A DNA stretch of 64,000 bases from contig NZ_PYPS01000002.1 in NCBI RefSeq assembly GCF_003027925.1, positions 1 to 64,000 of the forward strand, read 5' to 3'. The position numbers and the translations under genes were made by a program. Under the pieces are notes generated by a model that was not told the origin of the DNA, did not search any database, and worked only from the letters and a program-made list of their open reading frames with translations. This DNA is from Micromonospora sp. RP3T. GTDB taxonomy: Bacteria > Actinomycetota > Actinomycetes > Mycobacteriales > Micromonosporaceae. This document shows positions 31,858 through 39,393 of this stretch, in pieces (the first letter of the stretch is position 1; every line of letters begins with the position of its first letter).

Positions 31858-31862
31858 CGTGT

Positions 31863-31940
31863 CTAACCCCCATGGCTCTGTTGACAGGTTGCAGAGCACG
31901 GTTGCATGATCTAACCGTCAAAGACAAACAAGGGGGTTAG
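31863..31940 (+). promoter_or_regulatory. Promoter with flanking inverted repeat
   Basis: A -35 box TTGACA (31881-31886), an 18-base spacer and CATGAT (31905-31910) form a good sigma-70-type promoter for the alpha/beta hydrolase gene. Perfect 9-bp arms CTAACCCCC (31863-31871) and GGGGGTTAG (31932-31940) flank it, and a third CTAACC starts at 31911. The right arm overlaps the ribosome site. A repressor bound to these elements would close the promoter; no repressor gene is adjacent on this strand. Confidence 0.6.
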
Positions 31941-31944
31941 TTCC

Positions 31945-32811
31945 ATGGTTCACCATCGGTACGCTTCGGTCGACGGGCACCGGCTCTTCTACCGGGAGGC
32001 CGGCGAGGTGTCCAAGCCGACAATCGTGCTCCTGCACGGCTACCCGACCAGCTCGTTCATGTTCCGCGAGCTGATCCCGCGGTTGGCCGGCGACTTCCAT
32101 GTGATCGCGCCCGACCACCTCGGCTTCGGGCTCTCCGACGCCCCGTCGGTGCGGGAGTTCACCTACACCTTCGACGCGCTCACCGACCTCACCGCGAAGT
32201 TGCTGACCCAGCTCAAGGTCGAGCGTTACGCGATCTACGTGCAGGACTACGGCGCCCCGATCGGCTGGCGACTGGCCCTGCGCAACCCCTCGGCGATCAC
32301 CGGGATCGTCACCCAGAACGGCAACGGCTACGAGGCTGGCTTCGTGCCGTCCTTCTGGGACGGGGTATGGGAGTTCCATCGCGATCGGAACGAGAAGACC
32401 GAGGCCGCGATGAGCCGGGCGATGTCGCTCGAGGCGATCCGCTGGCAGTACGTGCACGGTGTGGCCGACCCGACGCTCGTCGACCCGAGCGTGTGGTGGC
32501 ACGACGTCGCCCTGGTGTCCCGGCCGGGCAACGACGCCGTCCAGCTCGACCTGTTCTACGACTATGCGACCAACCCGCCGCTCTACCCCAGGCTGCACGA
32601 ATACTTCCGCACCCACCGGCCGCCGCTGCTGGCCGTCTGGGGCGCGGGCGACGAGATCTTCGGCCCGGCCGGTGCCCGCGCGTTCGCCGAGGACCTCCCG
32701 GACGCGAAGATCCACCTGGTGCCCGGCGGCGGGCACTTCCTGCTCGAGACCAACCTCGACGAGGTGTCCCGGCTGGTCCGGGAGTTCCTGGCCGGACTGC
32801 CTGGACGCTGA
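31945..32811 (+). CDS. Alpha/beta hydrolase (epoxide hydrolase/haloalkane dehalogenase-like)
   Basis: A 288-residue hydrolase. HGYPTSS forms the oxyanion region, the nucleophile is an Asp in VQDYGAPIG (about residue 100), the catalytic His is in GGGHF near residue 268, and the nearby acid is in WGAGDEIF. An Asp nucleophile in this setting points to epoxide hydrolases or haloalkane dehalogenases, not to esterases. It is transcribed alone from a strong-looking promoter. No substrate can be deduced from the neighbours. Confidence 0.85.
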   Translation: MVHHRYASVDGHRLFYREAGEVSKPTIVLLHGYPTSSFMFRELIPRLAGDFHVIAPDHLGFGLSDAPSVREFTYTFDALTDLTAKLLTQLKVERYAIYVQDYGAPIGWRLALRNPSAITGIVTQNGNGYEAGFVPSFWDGVWEFHRDRNEKTEAAMSRAMSLEAIRWQYVHGVADPTLVDPSVWWHDVALVSRPGNDAVQLDLFYDYATNPPLYPRLHEYFRTHRPPLLAVWGAGDEIFGPAGARAFAEDLPDAKIHLVPGGGHFLLETNLDEVSRLVREFLAGLPGR

Positions 32812-33019
32812 CCTGGTCGATGCCGGGCGTCGCGTGCCCCGCGCCGCCTCCTCGGGCGGGACGGGTCATCGAGCCCTCGTCGTCATGGATCCCGAATCGG
32901 CGGTGTCGATCGGGCCGGCGGGCGACGGCGAGCGGAGCCGGCTCGTCGGCGGTCGAGCGTCATCGCGGACCGCTCCCGCCGGGGGCGCCGGTCCTCGCGG
33001 TGGTGCACCGGAGCGGCGG

Positions 33020-33469
33020 TCAGCCTCGTCGGGTTCGTTGATAGTGGCGGCGGGCCTTCAGCTTGTTGCCGCAGGTGGCCATGGAACACCATCGGGCGCT
33101 GTTGGACTTGCTGCGGTCCAGCAGGAACAGCGCGCACTCGTGGTTGGCGCACGGGCGGAGCCGGTCGGGGCGGGTGCGCCGTATCTCGTCCCAGGCGGTG
33201 ATCGCCCGCAGCAGGATGCTCCGGGCGCCGTGGGCGTCGGTGGTCCAGAGCAGGTGGCCGTCCTCGTCGATGGACGGGTGTGACGTCACGCCGTGCAGCA
33301 GTGGTGCCAGAGCCGTGGCTGGCTCGTCGCCGCGGACGACGGCTTGCAGGAGGTCGCGACCGGCACGCAGGAGTGCCGGGTCGTCGACGTCGAGGTCGAG
33401 GATGTCGGTGCGGGTGCCGTCGATCACGGGTGTGCTGTTGAGCAGGGTGAGAAGTAGTTCCTCGTCCAT
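33020..33469 (-). CDS. CGNR zinc-finger regulator (ABATE domain)
   Basis: A 149-residue protein with an N-terminal ABATE-type domain (LLNSTPVIDGTRTDIL) and a C-terminal CGNR zinc finger (CANHEC and WCSMATCGNKLKARRH). GGAGG precedes ATG 33469. Such proteins are actinobacterial DNA-binding regulators. The palindrome at 33498-33509 in its promoter may be its own operator. The preceding gap 32812-33019 holds nothing recognisable. Confidence 0.9.
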   Translation of the reverse strand: MDEELLLTLLNSTPVIDGTRTDILDLDVDDPALLRAGRDLLQAVVRGDEPATALAPLLHGVTSHPSIDEDGHLLWTTDAHGARSILLRAITAWDEIRRTRPDRLRPCANHECALFLLDRSKSNSARWCSMATCGNKLKARRHYQRTRRG

Positions 33470-33497
33470 GTAACCTCCAAACCTCGCTTGACAGGTT

Positions 33498-33509
33498 ATC
33501 CGATCGGAT
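33498..33509. promoter_or_regulatory. Palindromic operator candidate upstream of the CGNR gene
   Basis: A perfect 12-bp palindrome ATCCGATCGGAT, 29 bases upstream of the CGNR start codon. TTGACAGGTT at 33489-33498 repeats the ten bases found at 31881-31890. Confidence 0.4.
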
Positions 33510-33622
33510 GTCACCGCTCCGGCGCCCGGCACCGGCGGCGAGGAAGGCCAGCCGACCTCCCGGCGTGCCGCGCACCGGTCACCGAGGGCAGCTGCGGGGC
33601 CGCCGAGCCTGAGGCGCGTGCC

Positions 33623-34282
33623 ATGATCGAAGCGATGACCGGTGACCTGCCGTACGACTCCCGCCCGCGACGGTCGCGGCGTGGGGTGACCCGCGTCGCG
33701 GTGCTCGCCGCGGTCGGCGCGGCGCTGGTTGCCGCCGCGGTGGTCGTGGCGCCGCTGCTGCGGCCGCCGGGTCCGCGCCCAGCGTTCCAGCTCCCGGTGG
33801 CGTGTGGCGAAACGTGGCGGTTGTCCACCTATCCCGGCCACGACGACTACGACGTCGACTTCTTCCCCGCCACCGGCGAGGCGTGGGGGCGGCCGGTGCT
33901 GGCCTCCGCCGCCGGCACGGTGACCGTGGCGGGGATCAACGGCTCCCTGGGTGGCCGCACCCGACAGGAACCGAACGGCCCGAAGGGTCGGGGCGGCGGC
34001 TACTGGGTGGTCATCGACCACGGCGGGAAGTGGCAGACGCAGTACCTGCACCTGCTCGAACCGCCGGCGGTGCGGGCCGGTCAGCGGGTGGAACGGGGTG
34101 AACGGCTCGGCTCGGTCGGCAGCACCGGCAACTCCGGTGCCCCGCACCTGCACTACGAGCAGCGCCGGGGCCGGGAGAAGGTGGAGGCCCACTTCGACGG
34201 GGTGGCCTCCGGCATCACCTCCGACGACCGGGAGTACGCGGTCCGGCGCACCAGCGCTAACTGCGACCCGACCGGCCGGTGA
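33623..34282 (+). CDS. Membrane-anchored M23-type peptidase
   Basis: A 219-residue protein with a basic N terminus, one membrane segment (about 24-45) and an extracytoplasmic M23/LytM-like domain. Zinc ligands are suggested by GHDDYD (about residue 73) and by PHLHYE near residue 175. M23 enzymes cut peptidoglycan cross-bridges. ATG 33623 is assigned; ATG 33635 is a possible second start. It overlaps the convergent TetR gene by 26 bases. Confidence 0.8.
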   Translation: MIEAMTGDLPYDSRPRRSRRGVTRVAVLAAVGAALVAAAVVVAPLLRPPGPRPAFQLPVACGETWRLSTYPGHDDYDVDFFPATGEAWGRPVLASAAGTVTVAGINGSLGGRTRQEPNGPKGRGGGYWVVIDHGGKWQTQYLHLLEPPAVRAGQRVERGERLGSVGSTGNSGAPHLHYEQRRGREKVEAHFDGVASGITSDDREYAVRRTSANCDPTGR

Positions 34283-34919
34283 CGCCCGCGACCGGCCCGG
34301 CGGTGGCGGGTTCTGCGCGGAGCGCCGTGGTGGCCTGGTCGACCAGCCAGCGTTCCGAGCGCTCGAAGGTCCAGCCGTTGTCGTCGAGCAGGGTGAAGTA
34401 ACCGGAGTATCCGAAGTAGAACCAGAGGATGTCGGTCGCCTCCGCGACGTCCATCCCCGCGCGTAGGCCGCCGACGTCGCGCAGTCGGACGGCGACGACT
34501 TCGACGGCGTCCCGGTAACGTTTCGTGGCCAGCCGGAGGGCCTCGGCGACCTCGGTGTGGTGCGGCGCGGTCGACAGCATCAGCCGGATGATGTCGCCGT
34601 ACGTCTCGCGCATGGCCCGGACCGTGGCCGCCGTGTTCCGCAGGATCTCGTCCGGGTCGGTGAGGGTCGCCTGGCGGGAGAGGGTCTGCGCCACGATCGG
34701 CGCCTCGCTCCACAGGTCGACGAGCGTCCGGATCAGCCCCTGTTTGCCGCCGGCCACCGCATACACCGTGGCGGGCGCGACGCGGGCCTCCACCGCGATG
34801 TCCTCGATCTTCGTGGCGAAGTATCCGTGGCGGGCGAAGAGCAGGCGGGCCGCGTCGATGATCGCGGCGCGGGTGGCTGCGGCGTACTCGGCTCGGCGGC
34901 CTTTCGGTGCTTCTGTCAT
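34257..34919 (-). CDS. TetR-family regulator
   Basis: A 220-residue regulator with an N-terminal helix-turn-helix (HGYFATKIEDIAVEA, PATVYAV) and a ligand domain. It is divergent from the FAD-linked oxidase gene, with an inverted repeat between, so it probably represses that oxidase. ATG 34919 is used; a GTG at 34949 would overlap the proposed operator and has no ribosome site. Confidence 0.88.
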   Translation of the reverse strand: MTEAPKGRRAEYAAATRAAIIDAARLLFARHGYFATKIEDIAVEARVAPATVYAVAGGKQGLIRTLVDLWSEAPIVAQTLSRQATLTDPDEILRNTAATVRAMRETYGDIIRLMLSTAPHHTEVAEALRLATKRYRDAVEVVAVRLRDVGGLRAGMDVAEATDILWFYFGYSGYFTLLDDNGWTFERSERWLVDQATTALRAEPATAGPVAGVTGRSGRS

Positions 34920-34949
34920 GGTCGGCTCAGCATAGCCCGTACTACTCAC

Positions 34950-34964
34950 CAGAGTTGGACTCTG
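34950..34964. promoter_or_regulatory. TetR operator candidate
   Basis: A perfect inverted repeat CAGAGT-TGG-ACTCTG between the divergent TetR and oxidase genes, 26 bases before the oxidase start. Confidence 0.55.
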
Positions 34965-34989
34965 ATAAGTAGATGGTTACCATGATCAG

Positions 34990-36258
34990 ATGGGTGACAT
35001 GGTGACGTCCGGACCGGAGTACGAAGCAGCGCGGACGATCTGGAACGGGGCGGTGTCCAGCCGTCCGCTCGCCGTCCTTCGGTGCGCCACCACCGCCGAC
35101 GTCCAGGCGGGGGTGCGGGCCGCTCGGGAGAGGGACCTTGCGCTGTCGGTGCGCGGTGGCGGCCACGACTGGGCCGGTCGCGCGTTGGCCGACGGCGGGT
35201 TGACGCTGGACCTGAGCGCGATGCGGCAGGTGAGTGTCGACCCGGCCACCGGGGTCGCCACCGTGGCCGGCGGTGCCACCTCGGCCGACGTGGCCGCGGC
35301 CGCGCAGCGGGCCGGTCTGGTCGCGGTGACCGGGACGGCCGGTTCGGTCGGCATGGCCGGTCTGACGCTCGGCGGTGGATACGGGCCGCTGAGCGGCCGG
35401 TTCGGCCTCGCCGCCGACAACCTGCTGTCGGCCGACGTGGTGCTCGCCGACGGCACGCTGGTCACCGCCGACGAGGAGCACGCTACCGAGTTGCTCTGGG
35501 CGCTGCGCGGCGGTGGCGGCAACTTCGGCGTGGTCACCTCGATGCGGATCCGGCTGCACGCGGTGCCGGCGATCCTGGCCGGGATGATCATGTTCCGGTT
35601 CGACGTGCTGCCGGCGTTGGCGGAGTCGCTGCTGCGGGGGCCGGACGAGCTGACCGTGCAGTCCGGCTTCATCACCGCCCCGACCGGTCAGCCGGCGCTC
35701 TTCGCCGCCCCGACCTGGTGCGGCGATCCCGAGGCCGGAGCCACGGTGCTGCAACGGCTCACCGAGCTCGGGGAGCCGCTGACGGCGCAGCTCGGCCCGA
35801 CCACGATGCCCGAGCAGCTCGCGCAGATCGACGCGATGTTCCCGGCCGGCCGCCACGTCGAGATCGGCTCGCGCACGGTCACCGGACTCGACCGTACCGT
35901 CCAGGAGGTCCTGCTCGACGCCGCGCGCGCGACGACCTCGCCGCTGTCGGCCATCTCGCTGCACAGCCTGCACGGGGCGGCCGCCCGCGTCCCCGCCGAC
36001 GCCACCGCGTTCCGCAACCGGACGCCGCACCTGATGGTCGAGACCATCGCGGTCTGGGAACCGGGAGACCCCGACGAGGACCAGCACAAGGCGTGGGTGC
36101 GGGGGACCGACCGGCTGCCGGGCGGCTACCCCAACCTGCTCGGCCCGCAGGACACCGAGCGCACCGCCGCCGCCTTCGGACCGAACGCCGAGCGCCTGCG
36201 CGCCGTCAGGAAGCGATACGACCCGGACCTGGTGTTCCACGCCCCGGGGCGGCTCTGA
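34990..36258 (+). CDS. FAD-linked oxidase (BBE family)
   Basis: A 422-residue PCMH/BBE flavoprotein. RGGGHDWAGR carries the FAD-linking His, the second linkage position is Gly (GTAGSVGMAG), and the C terminus has FGPNAERL and KRYDPD. The start ATG 34990 has no visible ribosome site, so a leaderless or near-leaderless transcript is possible. It is in an operon with a MerR gene 16 bases downstream and is divergent from TetR. The substrate is unknown. Confidence 0.85.
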   Translation: MGDMVTSGPEYEAARTIWNGAVSSRPLAVLRCATTADVQAGVRAARERDLALSVRGGGHDWAGRALADGGLTLDLSAMRQVSVDPATGVATVAGGATSADVAAAAQRAGLVAVTGTAGSVGMAGLTLGGGYGPLSGRFGLAADNLLSADVVLADGTLVTADEEHATELLWALRGGGGNFGVVTSMRIRLHAVPAILAGMIMFRFDVLPALAESLLRGPDELTVQSGFITAPTGQPALFAAPTWCGDPEAGATVLQRLTELGEPLTAQLGPTTMPEQLAQIDAMFPAGRHVEIGSRTVTGLDRTVQEVLLDAARATTSPLSAISLHSLHGAAARVPADATAFRNRTPHLMVETIAVWEPGDPDEDQHKAWVRGTDRLPGGYPNLLGPQDTERTAAAFGPNAERLRAVRKRYDPDLVFHAPGRL

Positions 36259-36273
36259 CCGAGGAGGTGCGCA

Positions 36274-37005
36274 GTGGCCTGGAGCACCCGGGAGATCGCC
36301 CAGCTCGCCGGCACCACCCTGCGAGCGGTACGCCACTACCACGACATCGGCCTGCTGGCCGAACCCCACCGGCGCACCAACGGGTACAAGCAGTACGGGG
36401 TGGCGCACCTCGTCCGGATCCTGCGGATCCGGCGCCTGACGGAGCTGGGGTTCTCGCTGTCCCAGATCGCGGCCATGCCGGACACCGACGATCAGCCCGT
36501 GGCGGCCCTGCGCACCCTCGACACCGAACTCGCGGCCACCATCGAACGACTCCAACGTGCCCGCCTCGAACTCGCCGTCATCCTGCGGCAGCCCACCCCG
36601 GCGGAACTGCCACCCGGCTTCGCCGCCGCCGGAGCCGTGACGGGGATGCCGCCCGCCGACCGATCCTTCGTCGTCGTGCTGACCCGGGTGCTCGGCGCCG
36701 ACACCATGCGAGCCTGGGCGGACATGCTGAGCAAGCCCGTCACCGACCCGGTCGCCGAACGGTTCGACACGCTCCCCGCGGACGCCGACGAGCAGACCCG
36801 CGCCGCCGTGGCCCGGGACCTGGCCCCCTACGTACGCACCCTGTACGCGGAGCACCCCGGCGCGACGATCACGAACACCGGCACCCGGTACAGCGCGCGC
36901 TACGTCCAACAGGCCATCAGCACCGCCCTGGCGGAGCTCTACAGTCCGGCGCAGTTGGACGTGCTGCGGCGCACCAACCGACTGCTGTCCGAACCGCACG
37001 ACTAG
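36274..37005 (+). CDS. MerR-family regulator
   Basis: A 243-residue protein. The N-terminal MerR winged helix reads TTLRAVRHYHDIGLL and NGYKQYG, followed by a dimerisation helix (about 85-110) and a C-terminal domain like TipA-type effector regions. GAGGAGGT precedes GTG 36274. Its TAG stop shares CTAG with the stop of the convergent membrane protein. Confidence 0.88.
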   Translation: MAWSTREIAQLAGTTLRAVRHYHDIGLLAEPHRRTNGYKQYGVAHLVRILRIRRLTELGFSLSQIAAMPDTDDQPVAALRTLDTELAATIERLQRARLELAVILRQPTPAELPPGFAAAGAVTGMPPADRSFVVVLTRVLGADTMRAWADMLSKPVTDPVAERFDTLPADADEQTRAAVARDLAPYVRTLYAEHPGATITNTGTRYSARYVQQAISTALAELYSPAQLDVLRRTNRLLSEPHD

Positions 37006-37679
37006 TCGTCCGCGCCGGCCCTGATGAGGCGTCCGGTGCTGCGCCGGAAGCTCCACACGACGACCAGCGCGGCCAGCACGGTGAGCGGCGTGCCCATGAC
37101 GATCCGGGCGACGCCCAGCCCGCCGGTGCTGTCGCTCAGGTAGAGCCACTGCTGCACCACGAACCGCGAACCGAACACCGCCGACGCGGCGAGGGTCGCC
37201 AGGTCGTGTGCCACGCGTACGGCCCGGTCGGCTCGCCACGCGTGCCCGCCGCCGTGCAGCACGTTCCAGATGACACCGGTCAGTGGCCGACGAGCCAGCA
37301 GCGACCCGAACGTGACGACGAATCCGGCCAGCGAGGCCCAGATCCCGATCACGAAGAAGTCCCGCGCGGAGCCGGTCCACGCGACGATCCCGGCGGCCAC
37401 CGCCACGCCGAGCAGGCTGCCGACCGCGGACAGGGGACGCTCGCCGCGCAGCAGCCGGATGATGAACAACGCCAGCCCGGTCGCGACCGCGACCCCGACG
37501 GCCACCGGCAGCGGCAGGAACGCGTCCGCCGTCACGAACACGATCACCGGAACCGTCGAGTGGACGAACCCGGCCACGCCGCCCATCCGGTGCAGCAGGG
37601 TGGGCGGGGCGCTGTCGTCAGGACGGGTGGGGCCGTGGTGCCGCTCCGGCAGCCCGGCTGGTTCGACCTCGTTCAGCAT
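37002..37679 (-). CDS. DUF3159-type membrane protein
   Basis: A 225-residue membrane protein with about six helices and the motif GSLLARRPLTGVIW followed by a Trp/His-containing loop, as in the actinobacterial DUF3159 family. The function is unknown. It is transcribed alone; 37680-37791 downstream of its promoter holds nothing recognisable. Confidence 0.75.
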   Translation of the reverse strand: MLNEVEPAGLPERHHGPTRPDDSAPPTLLHRMGGVAGFVHSTVPVIVFVTADAFLPLPVAVGVAVATGLALFIIRLLRGERPLSAVGSLLGVAVAAGIVAWTGSARDFFVIGIWASLAGFVVTFGSLLARRPLTGVIWNVLHGGGHAWRADRAVRVAHDLATLAASAVFGSRFVVQQWLYLSDSTGGLGVARIVMGTPLTVLAALVVVWSFRRSTGRLIRAGADD

Positions 37680-37791
37680 TGATCCATTAGCCGGTGTGCC
37701 GCAACGGCACAGTCAAGCCCGTACCACACGGTATGTCGAACCTCATGGTGGGGACGACCGACCAGATCACCTCCCGGGCGGGGTCGGGTGT

Positions 37792-38646
37792 TCAGCGCAG
37801 GGCGGCGGCGATCGCTTCGGCCGGGGTCGTGGTCGGCCGTCCGATCAGGCGCCGCAGGTCGCCGGAATCGGTGAACATCTCGTCGCGGCTCATGGCCAGA
37901 TCAGCGTCAGCGAGAACGGGAACCAATTCGGTGGGTACACCCGCGTCGGTCAGCACCCGGGCGAACGCGTCGGCTGCCATATCGACGTACCCGATCTGCT
38001 TACCGGTGGCGGCCGAGATCGCCGCGGCCAACTCGGTGAGGGTGAAGGCTTCGTCCCCGCCCAGTTCGTACACCTTGCCGGTGTGGCCGTCGGCGGTAAG
38101 CACGACCGCAGCGGCGTCGGCGTAGTCGGCGCGGGTCGCGGCGCTGATTCTTCCCTGGCCGGTGGCCCCGACAACGACTCCTCCTTCCAGCACCTGAGGG
38201 AGCTGGGCGGTGTAGTTTTCCAGGTACCAGCCATTACGCAGCATCACGCTGGGCAGCCGCTCGCGCAGGTACTTCTCCGTGGCGCTGTGGGTGGGAGCGA
38301 GGCTGGTGGTGGACGTGTCCGCGCGCAGCATGCTCGTGTACGCGACAAGCGATGCCCCCGCCGCGACTGCGGCGTCGATGGCGCGGCGGTGGTTGGCGAC
38401 GCGCTCGCTCGGGGTCGTGGTGGAGACCAGCAGAAGCTTGTCTGCGCCCTGGAAAGCCGCGGGCAGGCTGTCGGGCTCGGCGAAATCGGCCCGGCGGACC
38501 ACGACACCGCGGTCGACGAGGTCTTTGATCTTTGTGACGTCACGGCTGGTCGCGACGACCTCGGAAGCGGGCACTCCACGGGACAGCAGCGCCTCGACGG
38601 TGAGCCGGCCCAGTTGTCCGGAGGCTGCGGTGACGACGATCGACAT
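37792..38646 (-). CDS. NmrA-like NAD(P)H:quinone oxidoreductase (QorB-like)
   Basis: A 284-residue atypical SDR. The N-terminal TAASGQLGRLTVEALL binds NAD(P)H and there is no YxxxK catalytic pair, as in NmrA/QorB proteins. GGAGGGA precedes ATG 38646. It is divergent from an HxlR regulator, the arrangement of the QorR/QorB redox pairs, so it probably reduces quinones under electrophile stress. Confidence 0.85.
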   Translation of the reverse strand: MSIVVTAASGQLGRLTVEALLSRGVPASEVVATSRDVTKIKDLVDRGVVVRRADFAEPDSLPAAFQGADKLLLVSTTTPSERVANHRRAIDAAVAAGASLVAYTSMLRADTSTTSLAPTHSATEKYLRERLPSVMLRNGWYLENYTAQLPQVLEGGVVVGATGQGRISAATRADYADAAAVVLTADGHTGKVYELGGDEAFTLTELAAAISAATGKQIGYVDMAADAFARVLTDAGVPTELVPVLADADLAMSRDEMFTDSGDLRRLIGRPTTTPAEAIAAALR

Positions 38647-38714
38647 GATGTTCGTTCCCTCCTGCCGCGGAACTCCCGCGGCGTGAACCCACGATGACCT
38701 GGTCACTCTCCTTT

Positions 38715-38739
38715 GGTAAGGACGCACTTGCGGGTAAGG
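38715..38739. promoter_or_regulatory. Direct repeat in the HxlR/NmrA divergent promoter
   Basis: Two GGTAAGG repeats (38715-38721 and 38733-38739), 18 bases apart, in the 118-base gap between the divergent genes. Possible HxlR binding sites. Confidence 0.35.
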
Positions 38740-38764
38740 TGGCCACCCCGATGCAAGGATCGAG

Positions 38765-39181
38765 GTGAGGTGTGTGCCGCCGACTCGGGAAGTGAGTGGG
38801 CCCACTTCTTCGTGGGATCCCTACGCTCGTGGGTGTCCGTCGCGTGAGGTGCTCGACCAGATCGGCAGCAAGTGGGCCGTTCTCGTGCTGGGCGAGCTCG
38901 GTAGACATGGAGCATGCCGGTTCACGCAGCTACGGCAGCAACTCGCGGGAGTCAGCGAGAAGATGCTCACCCGGACGCTGCGCACCCTCGAACGCGACGG
39001 GCTGCTGCTGCGGACGGTGTATCCGGAGGTACCGATCCGCGTGGAGTACGAGCTGACGCCGCTCGGCCAGACCCTGCGAGGACCGTTGAAGGCGCTCACC
39101 GACTGGTCAGTGCAGCACATCGAGGAAGTTCTCGACGCCCGGAAAGGGTATGACGAGCGCGTCGGAAAACGCTCCACCTGA
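38765..39181 (+). CDS. HxlR-family redox-type regulator
   Basis: A 138-residue winged-helix protein of HxlR type (QIGSKWAVLVLGEL, FTQLRQQLAGVSEKML). A conserved Cys stands in ARGCPSREV (about residue 24), the position used for thiol sensing in YodB/QorR. The start is GTG 38765 or GTG 38774. It probably represses the divergent QorB-like gene. Confidence 0.88.
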   Translation: MRCVPPTREVSGPTSSWDPYARGCPSREVLDQIGSKWAVLVLGELGRHGACRFTQLRQQLAGVSEKMLTRTLRTLERDGLLLRTVYPEVPIRVEYELTPLGQTLRGPLKALTDWSVQHIEEVLDARKGYDERVGKRST

Positions 39182-39393
39182 TCACCTGGTGCTGGTCGCC
39201 TCGCCATCCTCGCGATCTGCGCTGCCAACCGAGCCCGCGCGACGAGCCCGAGCATCCGGACGTGATCCCGTTGACCGTCGACGAGATCCGCCGCCTCATC
39301 ACCGTCCTGCTCGACCGTGCGGACGGCCGAATACGCGTTTCTCCGGTCGGCGTTCGCTCCGTAGGATCACCGGCGATCAAGGGGGATGGAACG

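Noticed and set aside
31945..32811. The alpha/beta hydrolase as the missing tetronate elimination enzyme (AbyA5 type)
   Set aside because: It has an Asp nucleophile and epoxide-hydrolase features and is 12 kb away from the cluster genes with its own promoter.
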